A stretch of DNA of 64,000 bases from Marinagarivorans cellulosilyticus (GCF_021655555.1 NZ_AP023086.1:3750685-3814684), one strand, 5' to 3'; counted from the stretch's first letter, positions 8,831 to 17,260 are shown. Program-made: numbers and translations. The notes: a model not told the origin generated them from the sequence alone.

Positions 8831-9558
8831 TGGAAACCATCAACATCGCCTCGCTGCAATTAGAGCCCCGCAGCATTGTATTGGATTTAGGCTGTGGCGA
8901 AGGCAGGCACAGCCATGCATGCGCTTGGCACTTCCCCAATATACAAACCGTGGGTGTTGATCTAAGCCATAAAGACCTAACCTGCGCGCGTGGTAAAGGT
9001 GATGACTTTTTTGCATCAATTAAACAATCACCGCTACTCAGTTATGCATGCGGTGACGGCACCCAATTGCCTTTTCAAAGCCAAACATTTGATGCCGTAA
9101 TATGCTCAGAGGTGCTTGAACATATTCCCGATTACCGCGCAATGCTCGATGAAATAACGCGGGTGCTCAAACCTGGGGGCGTTTTTGCCGCTAGCGTCCC
9201 TAGGGCTTGGCCCGAGCGCGTTTGCTGGCAGCTAAGCGCCGCTTACCATCAGGTTGAAGGTGGCCATGTGCGTATTTTTAATGGCAACGCACTTGCACAG
9301 CACATTGAAGGGCTAGGCTTTTTACAAACACAGCATTACTACGCTCATGCGTTGCACAGTATTTACTGGTGGCTGCGCTGTGCATTTTGGCGTCAGGGCG
9401 AGCAAGCGCTACTTTGTCGCACATACCATAAACTGCTAGTGTGGGACCTTATGAAAAAACCCGCACTCACTCGCCTACTCGAGCGCTTACTTAACCCATT
9501 AATGGGGAAAAGCACGGTTTGGCATTTTGTTAAATCACCAGCCCCAACGGATCATTAA
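8830..9558 (+). CDS. Class I SAM-dependent methyltransferase
   Basis: 242 residues from GTG 8830. Motif I is VLDLGCGEGRHS (about 19-30), motif II/acidic loop VGVDLS, post-motif VICSEVLEHIPD and motif III RVLKPGGVFAASVP, the Methyltransf_11 pattern. Its target is unknown; enzymes of this subgroup methylate small molecules or glycan/lipid precursors. It is coupled to the GT4 gene (TAGTG overlap) and followed after 9 bp by the toroid protein, so the three probably act on one product. Confidence 0.88.
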   Translation: METINIASLQLEPRSIVLDLGCGEGRHSHACAWHFPNIQTVGVDLSHKDLTCARGKGDDFFASIKQSPLLSYACGDGTQLPFQSQTFDAVICSEVLEHIPDYRAMLDEITRVLKPGGVFAASVPRAWPERVCWQLSAAYHQVEGGHVRIFNGNALAQHIEGLGFLQTQHYYAHALHSIYWWLRCAFWRQGEQALLCRTYHKLLVWDLMKKPALTRLLERLLNPLMGKSTVWHFVKSPAPTDH

Positions 9559-9567
9559 GGTTACCTT

Positions 9568-10614
9568 TTGCAGCCCACGCTAAGCACGCTCAATTTGATT
9601 AAAACGGCCGATTACATTCGAAGCTTACAGCTCGATAACGGCGCGATTCTGTGGAACCTTAACGATAAATTAGATCCATGGGATCACGTAGAGGCGGCAA
9701 TGGGCTTAACCGTTGCTGGTATGCATACACAAGCGCAAAAAGCTTACCAGTGGTTGGCCGACAACCAGTTGCCAGACGGCAGTTGGCACGCGGCGTATTA
9801 TTTTGGTAACAACAGTTGTACACCTACAGCGCCTACAGGCAAAGAAACTAACTTTATTGCTTATGTTGCTACCGGCGTGTGGCACTATTTTTTAACCACA
9901 AACGACCGTAACTTTCTTTTGCGCTTCTTCCCTGTGATGCAGCGCGCGATAGACTTTGTTTTGCAGTTTCAGCACCCGGAAGGTGAAATTAGCTGGGCAG
10001 TAGATGCCCATAACAAACCCGAACCCGACGCCCTGCTTACCGCCTGCGCGTCTATTGCGCGCTCACTAGAATATGGCATTCAAGCCGCGCAAACGCTTGG
10101 TCGGCCTTATGCCCACTGGCAGCAAGCTTGGCACAAGTTATCACAAGCTATATTGCACAAGCCGCAACGCTTTGATCGCACCTGGGAAAGCAAAAAGCGC
10201 TTCGCCATGGACTGGTATTACCCAGTACTCGCAGGTCTTTACAGCTCAGAAGATGCCGCGCACCGCCTTGAGCATCGCTGGAGGGAGTTCGTAGAACCAG
10301 AATTGGGCTGCCGCTGTGTAAGCGACGAACCTTGGGTGACTATGGCTGAAACCAGCGAGCTTGTTATGGCGCTGGTGATGGCCCAAAGGCCGGTAAAAGC
10401 ACAAGCGCTGTTCGCAACATTGGCCCAGTGGCAGCAAGCCGATGGCGGCTATGTAACAGGCTATGTTTTTCGCGACAAAACCGTTTGGCCTGAAGATAAA
10501 ACCAGCTGGACGGCAGGCGCTGTGTTACTAGCCGCCGATGCGCTTTATCACTTAACACCAGCGGCAAACATATTTACCCGCGAAGCCTTTGCTTGGCAGG
10601 CTTGCCAAGCGTAA
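9568..10614 (+). CDS. Prenyltransferase/squalene-cyclase-like alpha-toroid protein
   Basis: 348 residues, read from TTG 9568; no nearby ATG fits better. It contains repeated helical-hairpin units with terpene-cyclase/prenyltransferase-like signatures such as YIRSLQLDNGAILW, WLADNQLPDGSWHAAYY, FQHPEGEISWAV and WQQADGGYVTGY. I see no DDXD or DXDD catalytic motif, so cyclase activity is doubtful; a scaffold or glycan-processing toroid is equally possible. It closes the GT4-methyltransferase-toroid triad. The last units (TVWPEDKTSWTAGAVLLAAD) resemble C-terminal repeats of toroid proteins. The function is unknown. Confidence 0.72.
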   Translation: MQPTLSTLNLIKTADYIRSLQLDNGAILWNLNDKLDPWDHVEAAMGLTVAGMHTQAQKAYQWLADNQLPDGSWHAAYYFGNNSCTPTAPTGKETNFIAYVATGVWHYFLTTNDRNFLLRFFPVMQRAIDFVLQFQHPEGEISWAVDAHNKPEPDALLTACASIARSLEYGIQAAQTLGRPYAHWQQAWHKLSQAILHKPQRFDRTWESKKRFAMDWYYPVLAGLYSSEDAAHRLEHRWREFVEPELGCRCVSDEPWVTMAETSELVMALVMAQRPVKAQALFATLAQWQQADGGYVTGYVFRDKTVWPEDKTSWTAGAVLLAADALYHLTPAANIFTREAFAWQACQA

Positions 10615-10667
10615 AGCGCTTCAGTAGGCTGCCGCTATTACTATAAATACCAACAAGGTTAATCACT

Positions 10668-11663
10668 ATGGAACGCTCCTTTCCTTCAACGCGTATGCGT
10701 CGCAATCGTTTTAGTGAGTTTTCTCGCCGTATGGTGCGCGAAACTGAAATTTCCGCTAGCGATTTTATCTTTCCGGTTTTTGTTATCGAGGGCAAAAACC
10801 AGCGCGAAGTGATTGAGTCAATGCCGGGGATATTCCGCATGACCATCGACGAGTTAGAACGCGAAGTAGAAGAGTTACTCGAGCTAGGCATTCCTGCCAT
10901 TGCCCTATTCCCCAAAGTAGCCAACGACATTAAAACCCTTGATGGCAGCGCAGCATTTGATGAAGACGGCTTAGTATCACGCACTGTGCGAACGATAAAA
11001 GAGCGGTACCCCGAAATGGGCATTATTTGTGATGGCGCCCTAGACCCTTACACCACGCACGGGCAAGACGGCATTATTGATGAAAATGGCTATGTGCTAA
11101 ACGACATCACCGTTGAAGCCTTACAAAAACAAGCCGTTGTTTGCGCTGCGGCCGGTGCTGATGTTATCGCGCCGTCGGACATGATGGATGGCCGCGTGGG
11201 CGCGATTCGCCAAAGCTTGGATGCTAGCGACTTTATCAATACGCAAATTATGGCGTATTCGGCCAAGTATGCCTCAAGTTATTACGGGCCGTTCCGTGAT
11301 GCGGTTGGCTCGGCGGGTAACCTTGGTAAAGGCAATAAATTCACCTACCAAATGGACCCGGCCAACAGTGACGAAGCCATGCATGAAATTGCCCTAGATT
11401 TACAAGAAGGTGCAGACATGGTCATGGTTAAGCCTGGCATGCCTTACTTGGATATTGTTCGACGCGTAAAGCAAGAGTTCGGTGCGCCAACGTTTGTGTA
11501 CCAAGTGAGCGGCGAATACTCTATGCATAAACTGGCTATCGAAAAAGGCAATTTGGGTGAAGAGGTTATTCTTGAATCGTTAATGTGCATCAAGCGCGCA
11601 GGTGCTAACGGTATATTGACCTACTTCGCAAAAGACGCGGCGCAAAAACTGAAAAACGCGTAA
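10668..11663 (+). CDS. hemB: Delta-aminolevulinic acid dehydratase (porphobilinogen synthase)
   Basis: 331 residues. It condenses two 5-aminolevulinate molecules to porphobilinogen in tetrapyrrole synthesis. Schiff-base lysines are in MVMVKPGMPYLD and YSSYYGPFRD-KFTYQ regions, and the conserved segment IAPSDMMDGRVGAIR is present. Metal-site region ICDGALDPYTTHGQDG has Asp rather than Cys ligands, marking the Mg2+/zinc-independent type common in Pseudomonas relatives. The gene stands alone, with its own promoter region after the triad. Confidence 0.97.
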   Translation: MERSFPSTRMRRNRFSEFSRRMVRETEISASDFIFPVFVIEGKNQREVIESMPGIFRMTIDELEREVEELLELGIPAIALFPKVANDIKTLDGSAAFDEDGLVSRTVRTIKERYPEMGIICDGALDPYTTHGQDGIIDENGYVLNDITVEALQKQAVVCAAAGADVIAPSDMMDGRVGAIRQSLDASDFINTQIMAYSAKYASSYYGPFRDAVGSAGNLGKGNKFTYQMDPANSDEAMHEIALDLQEGADMVMVKPGMPYLDIVRRVKQEFGAPTFVYQVSGEYSMHKLAIEKGNLGEEVILESLMCIKRAGANGILTYFAKDAAQKLKNA

Positions 11664-11735
11664 CCAAACCACGGTTCATCCAAGGTTAACCCTGCTTTTA
11701 ATATTATGCGGCTAAACCAGAAATTGGAGCGCCGC

Positions 11736-12296
11736 ATGAATTTTAAAATATTAAGCCTTATTGCCACCTGCTTAGTTTTAGCCGCTTGTGATGAGCATTC
11801 GGACCACCACAGCGTTAACAAGCCCATCATCAACTATTGGGAAGTGGTCGATAGTTATGGCAACAGCAATATCGACTACGACCATCATCAACATGGCAGT
11901 TATCACAGTCAGTTATTTATCGACGATAGCATCGACGATGGTTATTTCGAATTATGGTGGGACGTAAGTAGTTATGATGATTATTCCGTATCTATCGCCA
12001 TCAACGATACCCCCTCTTTATGGGGCAGTTACGAAATTGAACGGACTTATTGCGGTGAAGGCTTAGATTGCGACTACGAAGGTTTTGCCTATTGTTTTTA
12101 TGATAGTGTTGCGAAGCATTCAAGCTCGAGCCATTACGACAGCCTTAGCTGTTCAACCAGCCAGTACGAAAACCCCAGCGTAGATATTACCGATATTTTA
12201 GCGGGTCACCCTAGCGAAAGTTTTTTAATAATTGAGGTGTGCGATAGTTACTCAGGCCACTGCAGCGTACGATCACAAAAAGTCGTTTTTGAGTAG
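11736..12296 (+). CDS. Predicted lipoprotein of unknown function
   Basis: 186 residues from ATG 11736 (GGAG seven bases upstream); an upstream ATG at 11706 lacks a ribosome site. The signal sequence is MNFKILSLIATCLVLAAC with lipobox VLAAC. The mature protein is rich in Asp, Ser, Tyr and His (YDHHQHGSYHSQ) and has several Cys pairs, perhaps disulfides in the periplasm. It resembles no family I recognise. A hairpin with a T-run (12316-12355) follows the stop. Confidence 0.7.
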   Translation: MNFKILSLIATCLVLAACDEHSDHHSVNKPIINYWEVVDSYGNSNIDYDHHQHGSYHSQLFIDDSIDDGYFELWWDVSSYDDYSVSIAINDTPSLWGSYEIERTYCGEGLDCDYEGFAYCFYDSVAKHSSSSHYDSLSCSTSQYENPSVDITDILAGHPSESFLIIEVCDSYSGHCSVRSQKVVFE

Positions 12297-12315
12297 CGCA
12301 CAATAAAAGTAGCGG

Positions 12316-12355
12316 CGGTAAATACATGCACTTTACGTACTTACTGTATTTACCG
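12316..12355 (+). terminator. Hairpin terminator after the lipoprotein gene
   Basis: A perfect 10-bp stem, CGGTAAATAC / GTATTTACCG, with a 20-base loop, followed by GCTCGTTTTT. It lies between the convergent lipoprotein gene and the last gene of the ars operon, so it may serve both directions. Confidence 0.55.
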
Positions 12356-12380
12356 GCTCGTTTTTGCGATTACCAATAAT

Positions 12381-12878
12381 TTAAACTTGAAATTGCTTGA
12401 TATAGTCTATTTGTACAGCATGACTAAACGCATTGGGTCGCAGCGCTTTAATATCCGCGATAGTTTTATCTTTGGCTGCGCCACGCTCCATTAATATTTG
12501 TGCTGCTACAATACCGGTACGGCCAGAACCCCCTTTGCAGTGAATAGCAATAGTTTCGTTATTATCTAAGCGGCGATGTATTTCTTCTTGATGTTGCGCC
12601 CAAGCGTCTAAAAAAGGCTTTTCTGGGGCGCACTCGTCATCCATTGGCAAGTGGAACCAAGCAAAGCCTTGAGCTTGGCATTGCGAGGCTATAGCCCCTA
12701 CATTATTAATATGCATTTCTTCTTGAGTCATTAATGTTAAGACGACACTTGCGCCAGCGTTTTTTAAATCGAGCAGCGATGTTTCTAAATCTGCGTCTTT
12801 AGAGCCCGGGCATGGCGTTAACAATAATTTACCCTGGCCACTTGGGCACGGTAAAACATAAATGGGATGTTGTGGCAT
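12381..12878 (-). CDS. Dual-specificity/CDKN3-type protein phosphatase in the ars operon
   Basis: 165 residues. The cysteine-phosphatase loop HCKGGSGRTG gives Cys114-x5-Arg120, with a candidate general acid Asp at 80/81 in LPMDDE. It resembles the bacterial CDKN3/dual-specificity phosphatase group. It starts 12 bp after arsH, as the last gene of arsR-arsC-acr3-arsH-phosphatase, implying co-expression under arsenite. Its substrate is unknown. Phosphatase folds of this type share chemistry with arsenate reductases, so an arsenate-related role is possible but not shown; Cys residues at 11 and 23 are further thiols. Confidence 0.8.
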   Translation of the reverse strand: MPQHPIYVLPCPSGQGKLLLTPCPGSKDADLETSLLDLKNAGASVVLTLMTQEEMHINNVGAIASQCQAQGFAWFHLPMDDECAPEKPFLDAWAQHQEEIHRRLDNNETIAIHCKGGSGRTGIVAAQILMERGAAKDKTIADIKALRPNAFSHAVQIDYIKQFQV

Positions 12879-12890
12879 TAGTAATTTCCT

Positions 12891-13607
12891 TTATATCGAG
12901 CGTTGATCAATACGCTGGCGGAACTCTTCAGCAGATTCTTTACGTTCGGAATATCGATCCACTAAATATTCACTGCAATCGCGTGTTAAAAGCGTAAATT
13001 TCACCAGCTCTTCCATAACATCAACAATGCGATCATAAAGTGATGACGGCTTCATGCGGTTATCGTCATCAAATTCCATCCATGCTTTTGGCACAGACGA
13101 TTGATTAGGAATTGTGATCATACGCATCCAGCGGCCAAGAACGCGCATTTGATTAACGGCATTAAAAGATTGCGAGCCACCGCAAACTTGGATTAATGCT
13201 AGCGTTTTCCCTTGGGTGGGGCGCACACCTTGATGCGCTAAAGGAATCCAATCAATTTGCGCTTTCATCACTGCCGTCATTGCGCCGTGGCGTTCGGGGC
13301 TAGACCACACCATGCCTTCGCTCCACTGGGCTAATTCACGAAGTTCTTGCACTTTAGGGTGCTGGTCGCTGGAGTCATCAGGTAAAGGTAAACCTGAGGG
13401 GTCAAAAGTTCTAGTTTGCGCGCCAAAAAACTCAAGAATTCTTGCGGCCTCTTCTGTCGCAAGGCGGCTAAAAGAACGCTCGCGTAACGAGCCATACAAT
13501 AAAAGAATTTTGGGCTTGGTCGCGCTTGCGTTAACGCCCGTTAATTTTTGCTTATCAATGTCGGTTAAACATTGCATATCTATATTTGGAAGATCTTTAG
13601 TGTCCAT
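12891..13607 (-). CDS. arsH: ArsH, NADPH-dependent FMN reductase of arsenic resistance
   Basis: About 238 residues from ATG 13607 (MDTKDLPN); an ATG at 13634 gives a longer form. The flavodoxin-like FMN site LLYGSLRERSFSRLATEEA and the segment WSSPERHGAMTAVMKAQIDW, then IQVCGGSQSFNAVNQMRVLG, are characteristic of ArsH. The family oxidises trivalent organoarsenicals and reduces quinones or iron. It lies in the ars operon, 54 bp after acr3. Confidence 0.95.
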   Translation of the reverse strand: MDTKDLPNIDMQCLTDIDKQKLTGVNASATKPKILLLYGSLRERSFSRLATEEAARILEFFGAQTRTFDPSGLPLPDDSSDQHPKVQELRELAQWSEGMVWSSPERHGAMTAVMKAQIDWIPLAHQGVRPTQGKTLALIQVCGGSQSFNAVNQMRVLGRWMRMITIPNQSSVPKAWMEFDDDNRMKPSSLYDRIVDVMEELVKFTLLTRDCSEYLVDRYSERKESAEEFRQRIDQRSI

Positions 13608-13661
13608 CGTTTCACTCTGATTAAATGGTCGCATTAAAAATGCAAATAGCCTAACTTGAGA

Positions 13662-14690
13662 TTATTCAGAAGGTGTGCCAAACCAATGCCGTGTTCGGTT
13701 GGCAAAGGCAACTAAGCTCAGCATTACAGGTACTTCAACGAGCACACCAACCACTGTCGCTAAAGCGGCGCCTGATTGTAGCCCAAATAAAGAAATAGCC
13801 ACGGCTACCGCCAGCTCAAAAAAATTAGAGGTGCCTATCATGCACGCTGGGGCAGCAATGTTATGCGGTAAGTTAATAGCCCTAGCGGACGCATAAGCAA
13901 TAACGAAGATACCGTAAGTTTGAATAAGCAGCGGGATAGCAATAAGAACTATGGCCAGTGGGTTCGCCAGTATAGTGTTAGCTTGAAACCCAAATAGCAA
14001 TACCACCGTCGCCAATAAGCCAGCAATAGAAATGGGCCTAAGGCTTTGTATAAAATGGTTTAGCTTGCTGTGATTGTTTTGTTTATCCAATACTTTACGC
14101 GTTAAAACACCAGCAATTAAAGGGATTAGCACGTATAAAAGAACAGATAACAATAAGGTATCCCAAGGAACCGTAACATCACTAACCCCCAGCAAAAAGG
14201 CCGTAATCGGTGCAAACGCAAAAATCATGATGACATCATTTACCGATACTTGAATCAAGGTATAGTTGGCATCGCCTTTCACCAAATGGCTCCACACAAA
14301 AACCATAGCGGTACAAGGTGCAACGCCAAGCAAAATCATACCTGCGATATATTCTGTGGCGGTTTGCGGGTCCACCCAATCCGCAAATAATACTCGAAAA
14401 AACAACCACCCCAAAAAAGCCATGCTAAAAGGCTTAACCAGCCAGTTTATAACTAATGTTAGCAATAGGCCTTTTGGTTTTTTCCCAATGTCTTTAATCG
14501 ATGAGAAATCCACTTGAATCATCATGGGGTAAATCATGACCCAAATAAAGATAGCAACCGGAATATTGACATGTGCGACTTCTAAAGCGGCGAACCACAG
14601 GAATAGACCAGGCATAAAATAGCCCAACACAATGCCCGCAAAAATACACAAGCCAACCCATAGCGTTAAAAAGCGTTCAAAAATACCCAC
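13662..14690 (-). CDS. acr3: Arsenite efflux transporter, ACR3 family
   Basis: 342 residues with about ten membrane helices. The ACR3 signature LLGVAPCTAMVFVWSHL carries the essential Cys, and PACMIGTSNFFELAVAVA marks the C-terminal repeat. It is an inner-membrane arsenite/proton antiporter (BART superfamily), distinct from ArsB. It starts 2 bp after arsC, so translation is likely coupled. It is the key detoxification gene of the operon. Confidence 0.97.
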   Translation of the reverse strand: MGIFERFLTLWVGLCIFAGIVLGYFMPGLFLWFAALEVAHVNIPVAIFIWVMIYPMMIQVDFSSIKDIGKKPKGLLLTLVINWLVKPFSMAFLGWLFFRVLFADWVDPQTATEYIAGMILLGVAPCTAMVFVWSHLVKGDANYTLIQVSVNDVIMIFAFAPITAFLLGVSDVTVPWDTLLLSVLLYVLIPLIAGVLTRKVLDKQNNHSKLNHFIQSLRPISIAGLLATVVLLFGFQANTILANPLAIVLIAIPLLIQTYGIFVIAYASARAINLPHNIAAPACMIGTSNFFELAVAVAISLFGLQSGAALATVVGVLVEVPVMLSLVAFANRTRHWFGTPSE

Positions 14691-14692
14691 AG

Positions 14693-15166
14693 TTATTGCT
14701 CCTTTGTAAGGCTACTTAGTGCGCCGTCGCGTTCGTGCATTGATAGCTCGTCGAGGTTTAGCGCTAAAAGGTTTTTAATGCGCTTTTCAATAGTTTGCAT
14801 TACGTCTTTAAATGCCTGCGCTATATCTTCCTCGCTGCCCGCTTGTTTGGATGGGTCTGGCAGGCCCCAGTGCACTTTTGCGGAATCGCCAAACCATACA
14901 GGACAAAGCTCATTCGTCGCGTTGTCGCATACTGTTATTACAAGGTCAAATTTTTCGGATTCAAAATCATCCCAAGACCGGCTTTTAAGGCCGTTAATGG
15001 GAATACCATTTCTAGCTAAATGCTTAAGCGTTAGGGGATGCACGTGCTCTGCTGGGTGACTTCCTGCGCTAAATGCTTGAATTCTTCCTTTTGCCAAATG
15101 GTTGGTAATGGCTTCGCTTAAAATACTTCGGCACCGGTTATGAGTACAAATATATAGAACTTTCAT
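14693..15166 (-). CDS. arsC: Arsenate reductase ArsC, low-molecular-weight phosphatase type
   Basis: 157 residues. The P-loop CTHNRCRS gives Cys7-x5-Arg13; resolving cysteines are Cys80 and Cys88 in VITVCDNATNELCPVW, and WGLPDP carries the Asp-Pro general acid. This is the thioredoxin-coupled triple-cysteine class that reduces arsenate to arsenite. The C-terminal tail extends some 20 residues beyond the usual end. It lies between arsR (25 bp) and acr3 (2 bp). Confidence 0.95.
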   Translation of the reverse strand: MKVLYICTHNRCRSILSEAITNHLAKGRIQAFSAGSHPAEHVHPLTLKHLARNGIPINGLKSRSWDDFESEKFDLVITVCDNATNELCPVWFGDSAKVHWGLPDPSKQAGSEEDIAQAFKDVMQTIEKRIKNLLALNLDELSMHERDGALSSLTKEQ

Positions 15167-15191
15167 GGCAATTTAATCGTTTGTAATAAAG

Positions 15192-15527
15192 TTAACAGCA
15201 TTGAGGCCGATCTTGCATAGACTTTAGGTTTTTTTGAAAGCCCTGAAGCACCGGCTTGTTGGATTGGCATGCGGTTTCTAAAATTGTTTTGGCCCAATGG
15301 GGTAAGCTTTTCGCCATGGAATAAAATACCCACTGCCCTCGCCTTTTATCGTCAAGGATGCCGCAATTGCGAAGCTGGGCAAGGTGGCGCGACACTTTGG
15401 GTTGGCTGTCGTTAAGTGCTGCCATTAACTCACAAACGCAAAGCTCCCCTTCTAAATAAATTAGCAGGGTCGCATGCAAACGTGTTTCATCAGATAGACA
15501 CTTAAATAGTTGAACGACTTCGAGCAT
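15192..15527 (-). CDS. arsR: ArsR-family arsenite-responsive repressor
   Basis: 111 residues with a winged helix: LFKCLSDETRLHATLLIYL, then recognition region DSQPKVSRHLAQLRNCGIL. The inducer motif ELCVCEL (Cys30, Cys32) matches the alpha-3 As(III) site; extra Cys lie at the C-terminus (RPQCC). It is the first gene of the ars operon. The perfect palindrome at 15572-15625 ends 45 bp before its start codon and is the likely operator. Confidence 0.95.
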   Translation of the reverse strand: MLEVVQLFKCLSDETRLHATLLIYLEGELCVCELMAALNDSQPKVSRHLAQLRNCGILDDKRRGQWVFYSMAKSLPHWAKTILETACQSNKPVLQGFQKNLKSMQDRPQCC

Positions 15528-15571
15528 GATTTAGCTTCTTTGCAGGTGGTGATTAGTTATCATTCTAATAA

Positions 15572-15625
15572 ACCACTTTTAAATATGAATATACGGATAT
15601 CCGTATATTCATATTTAAAAGTGGT
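15572..15625. promoter_or_regulatory. Perfect 54-bp palindrome, probable ArsR operator
   Basis: All 27 base pairs match about the centre 15598/15599, whose core is ACGGATATCCGT flanked by ATAT/ATATTC repeats. I checked every position; only at 15571/15626 does symmetry end. ArsR operators are A/T-rich inverted repeats close upstream of arsR, which fits. The size and zero spacer are exceptional, and the site would also extrude a cruciform or serve as a bidirectional hairpin. Confidence 0.65.
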
Positions 15626-15802
15626 GTTGTCAACCCCAGGTAGCGGCAATCAAAGATTTTAGCGCCAACAATAGCGGCAAACTAACTGTTGCAAGGGGGA
15701 ATCAAACGCAGGCCGATTAGAGGGTCGGCCGTCATTCTGGAAAAATTCGCCAAAATGATGGTAACTTATTGATATAGTGAGCTTTTTACGTTTCTTCTGG
15801 GG

Positions 15803-15823
15803 TCTTCTCCGCTTTAGTGAGGT
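15803..15823. repeat. Subterminal inverted repeat of the ISL3 element, left
   Basis: Twenty-one bases (core CCGCTTTAGTGAGGT) exactly inverted at 17132-17152. The pair lies about 80 bp inside each terminal repeat and tightly brackets the transposase gene. Confidence 0.8.
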
Positions 15824-15853
15824 AAAAAGAGATGCTAAGACCCGCCATATCCG

Positions 15854-17128
15854 TTGAAATGTAAGGTTCTCACGCCACTACACTTAAACGAATATATGAG
15901 CCTTAACATCTCCAGCAAAATTTTGAGCCTTCCTGGTCAGCGTGTCAAACAAGTTCAGCATGACTTGGCCCTGCAAAGATTGACTATACACTGCAAGCGA
16001 GACCGTCGTTATAGAGCGATTGACCCGTCAAGTAATGAGGCGGCCAACATCAACCGATACTTGCGCAGAACGATCCGTGATGTCCCTTTGTGTGGCTTCG
16101 AGTGCTATTTGGAAGTTGAGCTCGCTCAAGTTGTGACGACTTGCGGTAGGCGTCTAATGGAGGCTTGCGAATTTGTCGATACAGGCAATCGCTATACTCA
16201 AAGATTTTGCCAGTTGGTGAGCGGATTGTGTCGCCATATGAGTATCAGCACGGTCAGTCGGCACCTAAAGCTACGATGGGAAACGGTGAAAAATATGGAT
16301 AAATTTCACCTAGAGAAAACGTTGCCTGCACTTAATCCTGAAAAATTAATTGACTTAAAATATCTTGGGGTCGATGAAGTCGCTAGAGCCAAAGGCCATG
16401 ATTATATGACGGTGATTTATGACATGGAATCCGGTCATTTAATTGGCGTTGAGACAGGCCGTAAAGCCGAGGTGTTGACAGCGTTTCTAAAGCGCTTACC
16501 AGCACAAACCGCTGAAAACATAGAGGCGGTAGCCATGGATATGGGGCCAGCCTATCAAAAATCGGTACGCGAATGCTTGCCTAATGCTGACATTGTTTTC
16601 GATCGGTTTCATGTGATGCAAAACTACAGTAAAGCCATGAGCAATCAGCGTAGGATCGAGTTCAGAAAGGCGGATCGCGCAGGCAAAGAGCAGCTTAAAG
16701 GTACCCACTACCTGTTGTTAAAAAATGCCGACAAGTTAAATGATAAACAAGCCAATAAACTCCAGACATTGCTCGAAAATAATTCCAATATCAATACACT
16801 TTATATACTCAAAGAGCAGCTCCAAGCTTTGTGGAATGCAGGGAATTATGACGCCATGATGAATGCATTGGAGCAGTGGTGCGACATCGCGGAACAGACG
16901 AATATGCTCTATCTCAAGAAATTTGCAAAGTCACTAAGGAAGCATAGCGTAGGCATTTGTAACTACGGAAAACACGGGCTGACTAGCGCCAGAATTGAAG
17001 CCGGCAATGTCAGCATTGGCATGATTCGCAAGCGAGCAAGAGGCATCAAGGATACCGAGTACTTCAAGCTAAAAATAAGGCAATCATCGATGCCTGACGA
17101 GCAATCCATGTTCTATGGAAGCCACTAG
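15854..17128 (+). CDS. ISL3-family transposase
   Basis: 424 residues, near full length for the family; ATG 15896 (MSLNISSKILSLPG) is an alternative start that fits family N-termini better. It contains an N-terminal DNA-binding region with HTH (MSISTVSRHLKLRWETVKN) and a DDE catalytic region with GVDEVARAKGHDYMTVIYD, AVAMDMGPAYQ, and the following DRFHVMQNYSKA. The C-terminal ARIEAGNVSIGMIRKRARG includes the expected Glu before the conserved basic stretch. No frameshift or stop interrupts it, so it may be active. Confidence 0.93.
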   Translation: MKCKVLTPLHLNEYMSLNISSKILSLPGQRVKQVQHDLALQRLTIHCKRDRRYRAIDPSSNEAANINRYLRRTIRDVPLCGFECYLEVELAQVVTTCGRRLMEACEFVDTGNRYTQRFCQLVSGLCRHMSISTVSRHLKLRWETVKNMDKFHLEKTLPALNPEKLIDLKYLGVDEVARAKGHDYMTVIYDMESGHLIGVETGRKAEVLTAFLKRLPAQTAENIEAVAMDMGPAYQKSVRECLPNADIVFDRFHVMQNYSKAMSNQRRIEFRKADRAGKEQLKGTHYLLLKNADKLNDKQANKLQTLLENNSNINTLYILKEQLQALWNAGNYDAMMNALEQWCDIAEQTNMLYLKKFAKSLRKHSVGICNYGKHGLTSARIEAGNVSIGMIRKRARGIKDTEYFKLKIRQSSMPDEQSMFYGSH

Positions 17129-17131
17129 ATC

Positions 17132-17152
17132 ACCTCACTAAAGCGGAGAAGA
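17132..17152. repeat. Subterminal inverted repeat of the ISL3 element, right
   Basis: Exact inverse of 15803-15823, starting 4 bp after the transposase stop. It could fold with the left copy, act as a hairpin for read-through protection, or bind transposase. Confidence 0.8.
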
Positions 17153-17260
17153 GCCAACTGCATTGAAATATTTATATTAAAAACATAGAGTTAGGTCAAC
17201 TTTGGCGAATTTTTCCAGAATGACGGCCGACCCTCGATTAGACCCTTGCTTGCCGCGCGC

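Larger units (their letters stand above)
15722..17234 (+). mobile_element. Intact ISL3-family insertion sequence
   Basis: About 1.5 kb with one transposase gene. The terminal inverted repeats at 15720-15754 and 17201-17235 are identical over 35 bases (outer bases GAGGGTCGGCCGTC). An 8-bp direct repeat CGATTAGA (15714-15721 and 17235-17242) flanks it as a target duplication, matching the usual ISL3 duplication length. Perfect ends, an intact transposase and an unmutated duplication indicate a recent insertion. It landed between the ars promoter region and the mscS-like gene without breaking either. Confidence 0.93.
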
